In this document: positions 1-7,883 of the stretch, one piece after another
Numbering within the stretch: position 1 is the first letter of the stretch
Layout of the letters: each line of letters opens with the position of its first letter
Assembly: GCA_020555605.1 (NCBI GenBank)
Contig: JAJCJC010000008.1
Location: 1-64,000, forward strand
Direction of reading: 5' to 3'
Source: a bacterium 210917-SL.2.15
GTDB lineage: Bacteria; Bacillota; Clostridia; Oscillospirales; Oscillospiraceae
Length of the DNA stretch: 64,000 nt
The notes under the pieces: model-generated
The model's database searches: none
Seen by the model: the letters and a program-made list of their open reading frames with translations, nothing else
Told to the model about the DNA's origin: nothing
Translations under genes and position numbers: made by a program

Positions 1-41
1 TTTTTGAAGCGAAACGATCAAAAAAGGAGGACTACCGAACC

Positions 42-2771
42 ATGAAGAATCTGAAAAAGGTTCTGTCCCTGGTGTTGGCGCTGGCCATGGCATTGAGCCT
101 GATGACCGCCGCCTTCGCCGCGGACGCGAGTGACTACAAGGATTACTCCAAAGTCACTTACAAAGAGGCGGTCGACGTTATGACTGCTGCCGGCATTTTC
201 AATGGCGGCGACGGCAATAACTTCAACCCCGACGCAAACCTGAACCGTGAGCAGGCTGCGAAGATCATCACCTACATGCTGGTGGGCCAGGAGGCTGCTG
301 ACAAGCTGGTGACTACCATTGCTCCTTACAGCGATGTGGCGGCTAACCGCTGGAGCGCAGGCTCTATTGCCTACTGCACCAACGAGGGCATTATCGCCGG
401 TGACGGCAACGGCAAATTTGCTCCCACTGAAAGCGTACTGGGCCTGCAGTTTGCCAAGATGCTGCTGGTAGCTCTGGGCTATGATCCCCAGATCGAAAAA
501 CTGGTGGGCAACAGCTGGGCTATCAACACGGCCAAGCTGGCAGCTTCTGCTGGTCTGGACAAAGGCCTGGATATCAGCCTGTCCGCTGCTCTGACCCGTG
601 AGCAGGCCGCTCAGATGGCGTTCAACGCCATGAAGGCCGACATGGTCGATTATGAGAACCGCGGCACCGAGGTCAAGCTGCCCGACGGCAGCAGCGTGAT
701 TGTCAACGCTTCCAAGGCCGAGACCATGGCACAGGGCAACTATGACAACAACATGAAGGCCAACGGCCTGCAGTTCGCTGAAAAGTACTGCGAGGATCTG
801 AAGAAGGTCGAAACGACCGACGATTTCGGCCGTCCCTCCACTCAGTGGAAGATGAAGACCGATGAGATCGGCAACTATGCTGACAAGGCCGACGCTTCCT
901 ACACCAAGGAAGTCAAGCTGGGCGATATTTATGCCGACCTGGGCCTGAGCACCCGTACGGTTCCCACCGTCTTTGAAGATGGTAAGGATCTGAAGAACAC
1001 CAATGCTGAGGTTCTGTACAAGGGCAACAGCACGAAGATCGGCGCAAACGGCGTTCTGACCGAAGCTTATGTGGACGATGACGACAATGTGACCATTGTC
1101 AGAATCAACACCTATGTGGGCCAGGTCAACCGTTCTGTGGCTGCTACTTCTTCTAAGGATGCTTACATCGTAATCAACACGATGAGCCAGAAGCCTGTCA
1201 CTGGCGGCACGGTCAACTATGAGACCAATGAATCTTTTGACGATGACGCTTATGTGCTGTATACTTATGCCAACAACGAAGTCCAGTCCGTGGCTGTGGC
1301 CGAGTCCGTTTCCGGCGAAGTGACCACTTATACCACTGGCAAGAACATCACGGTTGGCGGCACCAAGTATGATTATTCCAAGAACATTGCCGGTGAGACT
1401 GCTCCCGCAACCAAGAACGACTATGTTGTTTATCTGGATGCATACGGCTATGCCATCTATGTGGATGAGGAAGAATTTGTTTCCAGCGACTATGCTTATG
1501 TCATCAAGGCTGAAAATGAGACGGATGCTGACTTGGTGAAGGCAGACCGTGCAAAGCTGGCCTTTACCGATGGTACGGTTAAGACGGTTGATACCAAGGA
1601 AGGTTATGCAAATCTGACTGGAAAGATCGTTACCTACAAGATCAACGATAACAAAGATTATGTTCTGCGTGCGGTTTCTACCACTCAGAATATCACGGAC
1701 AGCACCAGCTTTGCGCTGACCAAGGGCACCGCAGCTATCGCCACTGGTAAAACTCCTGCAACCCTGTATGCAAACAGCAAGACTGTCTTCATTGTTAAAA
1801 CTATGAGCGGCAGTGATGAAGTCTACAAGGCATACACTGGCATTGCCAATGTGCCTTCTATTACGGCAGATGGCACCCACAAGGTGACTGCTCACTACTA
1901 CATTAAGTCCGGTTCCATCGTGACCATGATGTACATTGATGCGACCAACGCCAAGAGCGTGTCCACCTCCTCCAAGGATGTGACCTTCCTGGCTGGCAAG
2001 TCCATCTCTGGCCTGATCACTAACGCTGACAACGATCAGTATTATACCTACAATGCAGTGGTCAATGGTGAAATCACCACTGTCATGGTAGATAATAAGA
2101 CTTTGGTTCCCGGCAATATGCGGGATGGTAAGCTCGTTGTGACGAACGCATTGTTCAGCAATGTTACTACCAGCGATGATATCATCACCGGTCTGTCCGC
2201 TTACAACACCAGTGTGGGTTCTGATCCTTATGTTGTTAACAATGTAAAGGGCACCGTGAAAGTCTCCGGCGACAATACGCTGGGCTTCGGCACGGGCAGC
2301 GGCATCAAGTATTTCACTGCTGCTAACGACTGCAAGGTGTTCTATGCTGATGAAGACGGCGTGATTACCGAAGGTTCCGTTTCCGGCATTGCTACCGATG
2401 AGGATGACATCGTCTACTATGTGGTTGACGACGGCGAGCTGACCTATGTCTTCGTTCAGACGGTTGATACAGATGCAGGCGATCCCGGCGAAGGCCAGAG
2501 CGATACTTATACCGCTACGTTGACCAATAATGCTGGTACCGCTACCCTGACTGTGACCAGCAACAGTGAGACTCAGGTTGATGTTGAGGGAACTGTGACC
2601 ATGACCAATACCAACTCTGGCTCTGTTGCTACGTTCGACATCACTAAGGGTACCGTTAAGAAGGGTACAAACTACACCTTTAACTTTGCAACGAACAGCA
2701 CCTCTACTTATAAGGTGAGTGTTACTGTTGGCGGCGAAACCCTGACGACCAGCACTGTTATCGGCGGCTGA
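42..2771 (+). CDS. SLH-domain cell-surface protein
   Basis: A 909-residue secreted protein. Residues 1-26 form a Sec signal peptide (KK, then a long Leu/Ala/Val core, ending AFA-A). About residues 30-200 read as three S-layer homology repeats (for example FNPDANLNREQAAKII, then FAPTESVLGLQFAKML, then LTREQAAQMAF), which in this family bind pyruvylated wall polymers. The remaining ~700 residues are Thr/Ser/Val/Tyr-rich and probably beta, ending in an Ig-like Thr-rich stretch. There are no catalytic motifs that I recognise. The start is fixed by AAAGGAGG at 25-32, nine bases before the ATG. Codon choice is strongly biased (CTG, AAG, GGC), as expected for an abundant surface or S-layer protein. 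It appears monocistronic, with a strong terminator just downstream. Its promoter lies outside the window. Confidence 0.9.
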   Translation: MKNLKKVLSLVLALAMALSLMTAAFAADASDYKDYSKVTYKEAVDVMTAAGIFNGGDGNNFNPDANLNREQAAKIITYMLVGQEAADKLVTTIAPYSDVAANRWSAGSIAYCTNEGIIAGDGNGKFAPTESVLGLQFAKMLLVALGYDPQIEKLVGNSWAINTAKLAASAGLDKGLDISLSAALTREQAAQMAFNAMKADMVDYENRGTEVKLPDGSSVIVNASKAETMAQGNYDNNMKANGLQFAEKYCEDLKKVETTDDFGRPSTQWKMKTDEIGNYADKADASYTKEVKLGDIYADLGLSTRTVPTVFEDGKDLKNTNAEVLYKGNSTKIGANGVLTEAYVDDDDNVTIVRINTYVGQVNRSVAATSSKDAYIVINTMSQKPVTGGTVNYETNESFDDDAYVLYTYANNEVQSVAVAESVSGEVTTYTTGKNITVGGTKYDYSKNIAGETAPATKNDYVVYLDAYGYAIYVDEEEFVSSDYAYVIKAENETDADLVKADRAKLAFTDGTVKTVDTKEGYANLTGKIVTYKINDNKDYVLRAVSTTQNITDSTSFALTKGTAAIATGKTPATLYANSKTVFIVKTMSGSDEVYKAYTGIANVPSITADGTHKVTAHYYIKSGSIVTMMYIDATNAKSVSTSSKDVTFLAGKSISGLITNADNDQYYTYNAVVNGEITTVMVDNKTLVPGNMRDGKLVVTNALFSNVTTSDDIITGLSAYNTSVGSDPYVVNNVKGTVKVSGDNTLGFGTGSGIKYFTAANDCKVFYADEDGVITEGSVSGIATDEDDIVYYVVDDGELTYVFVQTVDTDAGDPGEGQSDTYTATLTNNAGTATLTVTSNSETQVDVEGTVTMTNTNSGSVATFDITKGTVKKGTNYTFNFATNSTSTYKVSVTVGGETLTTSTVIGG

Positions 2772-2814
2772 TCGCTTACCCAATGGAACAAAGCGCATTC
2801 CGCGTTGTAATTCA

Positions 2815-2852
2815 GCAACACCCCCGCTCAAAAGAGCGGGGGTGTTGCTTTT
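2815..2852 (+). terminator. Intrinsic terminator of the SLH gene
   Basis: A perfect 15-bp stem (2815-2829 with 2834-2848) with an AAAA loop, followed by a T-rich tail, 44 bases after the SLH stop codon. Confidence 0.9.
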
Positions 2853-2867
2853 GTGTGTTTTATACAG

Positions 2868-3398
2868 TTAACGCTCGCCCCAGATGGTAACGGTGGTACC
2901 AGTATTCACATTTGCTTTGCGGTAAGCGGTCAGCGTCAGGCGCGGAGATAAGGCGGCAAAGGTGCCGTCGCCCACGACCCAGCCGATGCCGGTGTAGCCG
3001 TTGGTGTTGCAGTAGAACAACTGGCGGCGGGCATCGTAGAGGGGAAGGAGGATGGTGTAGCCCAGGTAGGAAGACGTGCCGCTGCCGGCCACATTGCCCC
3101 AGGCCCTGATGATGGTTTTGCCGCCCAGATCCACATATACTTCCGTGCGGTCCTCTGCCGTGAAGGCCTCGCACTGAATGTGCACCGCTTTCCAGGCGTT
3201 CCAGTCGATGGACAAAGGAAACTCAATTTCCTGGCTGCTTTTCGTTACGTTGCATTCGTGCAGCAATGTCAGGCTGCGCTGCATTTTGATGTCTGTCAAT
3301 GCCGCGTCCAGTTTCTGATTGTCTGCATTGAAATCTTCCCGCAGGACACGGTCAGCCGCATCCCATTGATTCAATTGATAGTGTTCTGTATACTTCAA
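2868..3398 (-). CDS. Unknown protein with cassette-conserved N-terminus (copy 1)
   Basis: A 176-residue protein of unknown function. The start is TTG, seven to eight bases after AAAGGAGA. Residues 1-24 (MKYTEHYQLNQW, then DAADRVLREDFN) are identical to those of the gene at 41709-42101, although at least ten of those codons differ at silent positions, so the peptide is under protein-level selection. Residues 25-40 (N.K.DAA) are also similar. The remaining ~135 residues are predicted beta-rich, with many Thr/Gly/Tyr/Trp, and share nothing obvious with the second copy. There is no signal peptide and no membrane segment. The N-terminal pattern (QW, DR, DFN, N.K.DAAL) resembles starts of phage tail-fibre-like or accessory proteins in gut Clostridia, but that is only an impression. 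It is preceded by a structured repeat leader shared with the second copy and faces the SLH gene tail to tail. Confidence 0.7.
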   Translation of the reverse strand: MKYTEHYQLNQWDAADRVLREDFNADNQKLDAALTDIKMQRSLTLLHECNVTKSSQEIEFPLSIDWNAWKAVHIQCEAFTAEDRTEVYVDLGGKTIIRAWGNVAGSGTSSYLGYTILLPLYDARRQLFYCNTNGYTGIGWVVGDGTFAALSPRLTLTAYRKANVNTGTTVTIWGER

Positions 3399-3500
3399 GT
3401 CGATTTCTCCTTTATGTAGTCGAATTTGGGGCTTTTCCGAAAAAAGGCCCTACACTTACCGTGTAGGGCAGGGCAAAAGTTGTACGAAAGAGTGCAATCA
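3399..3500 (-). repeat. Cassette leader repeat, copy 1, with leader hairpin
   Basis: On the minus strand this stretch carries, in order: a TTGCA-containing block; GTACAACTTTTGCCCTGCCC (3466-3485); a 9-bp hairpin (3447-3455 with 3461-3469, loop TTACC on plus) followed directly by six T; then AAATTCGACTACA and the SD of the downstream gene. It is nearly identical to 42102-42200, and the first block recurs at 15746-15786. The hairpin plus T-run looks like an intrinsic terminator or attenuator inside the leader of the 2868-3398 gene. Confidence 0.75.
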
Positions 3501-3581
3501 TTCGAAAAATTCCTTCCCGGTGGCTGCAGGCTGGGGATGGCCTGTGCAGAGGCTCCGGAGACGGACCAAAAAGAAGAAAAA

Positions 3582-3626
3582 GCAACACCCGCTGTTCGGT
3601 TCTGCCTTCCGAACAGCGGGTGTTGC
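3582..3626 (-). terminator. Strong hairpin, minus-strand terminator without an obvious gene
   Basis: A perfect 18-bp stem (3582-3599 with 3609-3626, 9-base loop). On the minus strand it is followed by GCTTTTTCTTCTTTTTGG, a good T-tract. On the plus strand the tail is only CTTT. Confidence 0.75.
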
Positions 3627-3790
3627 CTTTAAGAGAGAGTAAGGAAAAGAAAGAATTTTTGGTTACTTCTTGCCTGCAACCATAAGATACCATGCTGAGG
3701 GGGGAAAATGTTGAACGAATTTTAAAAAAAACATGAACATTCTGTGAACAATGACGTTTTTGTGGAAAAAAGGGTGGAATCTGTGGAAAA

Positions 3791-3825
3791 AAAGAGAAAA
3801 GCCGCCTGCTTTGGCTGGCGGCTTT
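3791..3825 (-). terminator. mgtE terminator
   Basis: A 9-bp stem (3798-3806 with 3817-3825), followed on the minus strand by TTTTCTCTTTTTTTCC. It lies about 50 bases after the mgtE stop. Confidence 0.8.
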
Positions 3826-3872
3826 ACATAAAAAATTGTAAGGTTTTACCAAAGAAAACCTATGGATTCCGG

Positions 3873-5252
3873 TTATATGTGCAGTATAGCGGTGGCGATC
3901 CGGAAATAGACCAGCAGGGAAATGGCATCCACCACGGTGGAGATAAAAGGACTGGCCATGACGGCGGGGTCAAGGCCCAGCTTTTCGGCCAGAATAGGCA
4001 GGCTGCAGCCCACCACTTTGGCGCACAGCACGGTGCAGATCAGCGTGGCGCAGACGACGGCGGCCACCGCCACAGTAACCGCGGGATTGTGCATCATCCA
4101 GCGATCCACCAGCATCATTTTGATAAAGTTGGCGCCCGCCAGCATCAGGCCGCACAGCAGGGCCACCCGCGCCTCTTTCCAGATGACGCGGAAGGTGTCA
4201 CGGAAACGTACCTCGCCCAGAGACAGGGCGCGAATGACAGCGGTGGAAGCCTGTGTGCCGGAGTTGCCGCCAGTACCTGAGAGCATGGGGGTGAAGGACG
4301 TCAAAATGGTACAGGCCACCAGGGCGTTTTCAAAATGGGTCATGATGAGTCCGGTGAAAGTGGCCGAAAGCATCAGGATCATCAGCCACGGCTCACGGGC
4401 TTTGAACGTTTCCAGCACGCTGGTTTTGAGATAGGGCTTGTCAGAGGGCATGATGGCGGCCATCTTTTCCATATCCTCGGTGGCTTCGGCCTCCATAACG
4501 GTCATGGCGTCATCGATGGTGACAATGCCCACCAGCCGGTGCTCCTGATCCACAACAGGCATGGCGAGAAAGTTGTATTTGTTGAACATATGGGAAACGG
4601 TTTCCTGATCGTCCAGAGTGTTGATGCTGACGATAGAGCTTTCCATAATGTCGCTGATGATGTCGTCTTCCTCACTGAGCAGCAAGGTGCGCACGGAAAC
4701 CAGACCGATGAGTACGCGGCTGTCGTTGACCACATAACACAGATAGATCGTCTCCTTGTCCACCCCAGTGCGGCGGATGCGTTTGAAAGCGTCCTCCACG
4801 GTCATATCAGCCGTCAGGCTGACAAATTCCGTGGTCATAATGCTGCCGGCGCTGTCTTCAGGATATTTCATCAGTTCATTGATGGTTTTCCGGCTTTCGG
4901 GGTCGCAGTGGCGGAGGATACGGTGCACTACGCTGGCGGGCATTTCCTCGATCACGTCCACGGTATCGTCGAGGTACATTTCCTCCAACACTTCCTGCAG
5001 CTCGGTATCGCTGAAGGAGCGGATCAGCAGTTCCTGCTGATCGTTGTCCATTTCCACAAAGGTTTCGGCCGCCAGTTCCTTGGGCAGCAGACGGAAAAGA
5101 ATGGGCAGCTGATCTTCCGAAAATTCGGAAAGCAGCAGTGCGACGTCCGCCGGTTCCATATCCACCAGCTGTTCGCGTACGATGGCATATTTACTCTGGG
5201 ACAACAACTCTTCAATAAAATCAACGGCCAGGGACAAATGTTCCTTCTGCAT
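3873..5252 (-). CDS. mgtE: Magnesium transporter MgtE
   Basis: 459 residues, the usual MgtE length. About residues 1-120 are the cytoplasmic MgtE N domain of short helical repeats (MEPADVALLLSEF, DDTVDVIEEM). About 125-250 are paired CBS domains that bind Mg2+ and gate the pore (PEDSAGSIMTTEFV, then FLAMPVVDQEHRLVGIVTID). The C-terminal ~180 residues are five membrane helices including the conserved GTGGNSGTQASTAVIRAL selectivity region. Known role of the family: Mg2+ channel or uptake in the plasma membrane, closed when cytosolic Mg2+ is high. The start is the ATG at 5252, preceded by AGGAGGT at seven bases; a longer open frame upstream has no SD. It is monocistronic, with an M-box leader and its own promoter, so expression should fall when Mg2+ is plentiful. 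Confidence 0.97.
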   Translation of the reverse strand: MQKEHLSLAVDFIEELLSQSKYAIVREQLVDMEPADVALLLSEFSEDQLPILFRLLPKELAAETFVEMDNDQQELLIRSFSDTELQEVLEEMYLDDTVDVIEEMPASVVHRILRHCDPESRKTINELMKYPEDSAGSIMTTEFVSLTADMTVEDAFKRIRRTGVDKETIYLCYVVNDSRVLIGLVSVRTLLLSEEDDIISDIMESSIVSINTLDDQETVSHMFNKYNFLAMPVVDQEHRLVGIVTIDDAMTVMEAEATEDMEKMAAIMPSDKPYLKTSVLETFKAREPWLMILMLSATFTGLIMTHFENALVACTILTSFTPMLSGTGGNSGTQASTAVIRALSLGEVRFRDTFRVIWKEARVALLCGLMLAGANFIKMMLVDRWMMHNPAVTVAVAAVVCATLICTVLCAKVVGCSLPILAEKLGLDPAVMASPFISTVVDAISLLVYFRIATAILHI

Positions 5253-5322
5253 GGGCAAAACCTCCTCTTCCGATGCGCATGGCCTAAGATGACTGTTTTT
5301 TTGGCCGGCCGGAGAAATGCGC

Positions 5323-5365
5323 AAAAAAACCTCCTGCGGGCCAGAAAAAATCCGGCGGCTGGAGG
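5323..5365 (-). terminator. Candidate M-box expression-platform terminator
   Basis: On the minus strand, a CCTCC...GGAGG hairpin (arms at 5361-5365 and 5330-5334, with a smaller inner stem) followed by seven T (5323-5329). It lies between the M-box and mgtE, where Mg2+-dependent termination would be expected. The pairing is imperfect. Confidence 0.55.
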
Positions 5366-5409
5366 GGGGATGTTTTTAACGCCTGCACAGCCGCCCGCCG
5401 TGCGGAAAA

Positions 5410-5560
5410 AGCGTCCACCGTTCAAGCTTTAGCATCTCAGGGCGGTGGTATTGTATTAAGGAATGCCTTGGATTCGACATCCCCTGCTGACCATCTGACA
5501 GTGTCTCCACTGTTGCGCGGCAACAATCCGTATCCCTGAGGTAGCCTTGCCTACCGGAAC
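5410..5560 (-). promoter_or_regulatory. M-box (ykoK) magnesium riboswitch
   Basis: Read on the minus strand, the conserved blocks of the M-box family appear in order: GGCTACCTCAGGGATACG, TTGTTGCC, GGAGACACTGTC, GGTCAGCAGG, AAGGCATTCCTTAATACA and GCTAAAGCTTGAACG. It sits between a good promoter and mgtE, the classic M-box target. Known role: Mg2+ binding folds the RNA compactly and shuts off the transporter gene. Confidence 0.9.
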
Positions 5561-5603
5561 CAATTTGATTTTTGAAGCTGGCTACAGCGGCGGCTTCTTG
5601 TTT

Positions 5604-5632
5604 ATAGTATGTCAATCGGTGCGCACTGTCAA
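5604..5632 (-). promoter_or_regulatory. mgtE/M-box promoter
   Basis: Minus-strand TTGACA (5627-5632), a 17-base spacer, then TACTAT (5604-5609), immediately upstream of the M-box. Confidence 0.8.
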
Positions 5633-5744
5633 GGGGTTTCGGCAAACTTCGCGCCGCTTGCCCGAGGGATTTTCGGCAGGGTAAAAACTGGGTTTGGAGA
5701 CAGTAAAATCCGGGCAAAAATTTTCAAAAAATTTTTTGTTCCAT

Positions 5745-5774
5745 TTGCGTCCAGACGGCAAGATATGCTATACT
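5745..5774 (+). promoter_or_regulatory. Candidate pyrE promoter
   Basis: TTGCGT (5745-5750), an 18-base spacer, then TATACT (5769-5774) with an upstream TG (extended -10), about 80 bases before the pyrE start. Confidence 0.6.
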
Positions 5775-5853
5775 GTATACTTGAATTTGTATAATGTGGA
5801 AAACGGAGGCTTTCGGGCGCTCCGAAGAAGAAAAACAGAGGAGGGACCCCCTT

Positions 5854-6525
5854 ATGACGTATCAGGAAGAATTTATTCGTTTCATGGTTGACTCCGGTGT
5901 GCTGACCTTCGGCGACTTCGTCACCAAAAGCGGCAGAAAGACCCCGTATTTTGTAAACACCGGAAACTACAAAACCGGCGCGCAGGCCGCCCGTCTGGGC
6001 GACTACTATGCCGCGTGCATCCAGGAAAACATGAGCGAGGGTATCGACGCACTGTTTGGCCCGGCCTACAAGGGCATTCCCCTGGTGACTACCGCGTCGG
6101 CTTCGCTGTACCGCAACTATGGCCGCGACCTGCCTTACTGTTTTAACCGCAAGGAGGCCAAGGATCACGGCGAGGGCGGCAGCATGGTGGGCTACAAGCC
6201 CAAAGATGGCGACCGTATTGCTATTGTGGAGGATGTGGTCACAGCGGGCACCGCGGTGCGTGAGAGCATCGAGTTTTTCAAAAGTGTGGCTGATGTGAAG
6301 ATTGTGGCGCTGTTTGTTTCCGTGGACCGCATGGAAAAGGGCACCGGCGAGCAGACTACCCTCAACGAACTGCGCGAGCAGTACGGCATCCGGGTGTTCC
6401 CCATTGTCACGGTGCGCCAAGTGATCGACACGCTGCACAATCAGGCCGTTGACGGCCGTGTGCTGATCGACGACACGATGCGTGGGCGCATGGAGGATTA
6501 TCTTAAACAGTACGGCGGGAAATAA
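5854..6525 (+). CDS. pyrE: Orotate phosphoribosyltransferase
   Basis: 223 residues. It converts orotate and PRPP to OMP in pyrimidine synthesis. The PRPP-binding motif is clear (IAIVEDVVTAGTAVRES, around residues 120-136), as are the substrate-side elements KSGRKTPYFVNTG near the N-terminus and FGPAYKGIPLVT (residues ~68-79). The start is the ATG at 5854, preceded by GAGGAGGG; an in-frame ATG at 5794 has no SD. It stands alone among non-pyrimidine genes, as often seen for pyrE in Clostridia, and leads a plus-strand run with radC, the YbaK gene and uvrA. I see no pyr attenuator. Confidence 0.95.
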   Translation: MTYQEEFIRFMVDSGVLTFGDFVTKSGRKTPYFVNTGNYKTGAQAARLGDYYAACIQENMSEGIDALFGPAYKGIPLVTTASASLYRNYGRDLPYCFNRKEAKDHGEGGSMVGYKPKDGDRIAIVEDVVTAGTAVRESIEFFKSVADVKIVALFVSVDRMEKGTGEQTTLNELREQYGIRVFPIVTVRQVIDTLHNQAVDGRVLIDDTMRGRMEDYLKQYGGK

Positions 6526-6634
6526 GTTGCTGCAGGTCCTTTCTGGGCGCACAGCGCCTGGGAAGGGCGGCCCGTAGCCGGAGGGGGCGGCGGGCACAGG
6601 CCCGAACAAAAGAGCGTAAGGAGTGGCACAGCGG

Positions 6635-7345
6635 GTGGAGAAAAAAGAGAACCCCCACGCGGGGCACCGCCAGCGGAAGAAAGAACAGTTCCGCAGGCAT
6701 GGGCTGGATGCCTTTGCGCCTCACGAGGCATTGGAACTGCTGCTGTATTACGCCATTCCGAGGGTGGATACCAACGGCATGGCCCATGCGTTGCTGCGCC
6801 GTTTCGGCAGCCTTGATGGCGTGTTCCGCGCACCGGTGGAGGAATTGATGCAGGTGGAGGGCATCGGCGAAAACGCCGCGCTGCTGATCCGCCTGGTGCC
6901 GCAACTGTATCAGCGCAGCCTGATCGAATTGGACCGACCGGGGACTATCATCAGGGATTATGAATCCGCAGGCAGCTTTTTTCTCAAATATTTCTGGGGA
7001 GAGCGCACCGAGATTGTGCTGGAGCTGTGCGTGGACGGCAAGGGCCGGATGCTGGGCTGTCACCGGCTCAGCCAGGGCGGTTCCAGCGCTGCGGCGTTCA
7101 ATGTGCGCGATGCCGTGCGCTATGCGCTTGCTGACAATGCGGTATCGGTGTATCTGGCCCATAATCATCCCAGCGGTTATGCGGTGCCCTCGGAGCAGGA
7201 TTATGCCGCCACTTTGACCGTGCGGGAAAGCCTGCGCACCGTGGGTGTGGAACTGCTGGATCATTTTGTGGTGGCGGACAACGATTTTGTCTCCATTGCC
7301 TCCGGGGGATTCCTGGACGCGGCGACGGAGCATATGCGGAAGTGA
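6635..7345 (+). CDS. radC: RadC family JAB-domain protein
   Basis: About 236 residues. There is an N-terminal helix-hairpin-helix-like region (VEELMQVEGIGENAALLIRL) and a C-terminal JAB/MPN domain with the metal motif VYLAHNHPSGYAVPSEQD (HxHPSG, then D). The family was long annotated as DNA repair protein RadC, but its biochemical role is unsettled. The start is probably GTG at 6635, 11 bases after AAGGAG; an in-frame GTG at 6623 overlaps the SD itself. It is co-directional with pyrE and tightly followed by the YbaK-type gene. Confidence 0.92.
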   Translation: MEKKENPHAGHRQRKKEQFRRHGLDAFAPHEALELLLYYAIPRVDTNGMAHALLRRFGSLDGVFRAPVEELMQVEGIGENAALLIRLVPQLYQRSLIELDRPGTIIRDYESAGSFFLKYFWGERTEIVLELCVDGKGRMLGCHRLSQGGSSAAAFNVRDAVRYALADNAVSVYLAHNHPSGYAVPSEQDYAATLTVRESLRTVGVELLDHFVVADNDFVSIASGGFLDAATEHMRK

Positions 7346-7353
7346 GGAGAACG

Positions 7354-7848
7354 ATGGCAAAGACGGCTGAAACCAAAACCAACGTTATGCGTATTTTGGA
7401 CAAAAAACGCATCGCTTATACGGCCCACAGCTATCCGCATGCGGAAGGGCGGGCGGTGGACGGCGCAACGGTGGCGTCCCTTTTGGGTATGGCGCCGGAG
7501 CGGGTGTTCAAAACGCTGGTGACAAAGGGCGCGTCCGGGGCATACTATGTGTTCGATATCCCGGTGAAGGAAACGCTGGATCTTAAAAAAGCGGCCCGGG
7601 CGGTGGGGGAAAAATCCGTCGCCATGCTGTCCGGCCGGGATCTACTGCCCCTGACCGGATATGTCCATGGCGGCTGCAGCCCTGTGGGTATGAAAAAACA
7701 GTTTCCCACGGTGCTGCACGCGTCGGCTTTGGAGCAGGAGACGATCGTCGTTTCCGGCGGACGCATTGGTGTTCAGGTGGAGCTGCAGCCCCAGGCGCTG
7801 ATCACCCTGCTGCGGGCCGCAGCGGCGGATGTCATCGCAGAGGCATAA
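7354..7848 (+). CDS. ybaK: YbaK/EbsC family Cys-tRNA(Pro) deacylase
   Basis: 164 residues. This is the YbaK fold, which hydrolyses Cys-tRNA(Pro) in trans to keep translation accurate. Diagnostic stretches are VFKTLVTKG (the catalytic lysine region), YVFDIPV, the LTGYVHGGCSPVGMKK block and a C-terminal IVVSGGRIGVQVEL strand pair. The ATG at 7354 follows GTGAGGAGA and lies 8 bases after the radC stop, so the two are probably cotranscribed. Confidence 0.92.
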   Translation: MAKTAETKTNVMRILDKKRIAYTAHSYPHAEGRAVDGATVASLLGMAPERVFKTLVTKGASGAYYVFDIPVKETLDLKKAARAVGEKSVAMLSGRDLLPLTGYVHGGCSPVGMKKQFPTVLHASALEQETIVVSGGRIGVQVELQPQALITLLRAAAADVIAEA

Positions 7849-7883
7849 ACTTTTGACACAATTAGACAAGGAAGCAGAAATTT

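Larger units (their letters stand above)
3501..3872. other. Intergenic region between cassette copy 1 and mgtE
   Basis: I see no convincing gene here; the short open frames lack SDs and family features. It holds two minus-strand terminators, listed separately. An A/T-rich centre (3627-3797) contains two direct TGTGGAAAAAA repeats at about 3758 and 3781. The second terminator (3582-3626) has no recognised minus-strand gene directly upstream, so a small RNA between 3627 and 3797 is possible but unproven. Confidence 0.5.

Noticed and set aside
18..2831. 937-residue open frame antisense to the SLH gene
   Set aside because: It mirrors the strongly biased codons of the sense gene, has no SD or family features, and is rich in His/Gly/Val as expected from complement reading.
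3758..3795. Two TGTGGAAAAAA repeats resembling DnaA boxes
   Set aside because: They differ from TTATCCACA at a key base, and no dnaA/dnaN or A/T-rich unwinding region lies nearby, so an origin is not supported.
3412..3852. 146-residue minus-strand frame upstream of cassette copy 1
   Set aside because: It contains two terminator hairpins and the leader repeat; composition is Phe/Ser/Pro-rich with no SD.
7853..7882. TTGACA before uvrA as a promoter
   Set aside because: There is no -10 at proper spacing before the start; the gene is more likely read from upstream.
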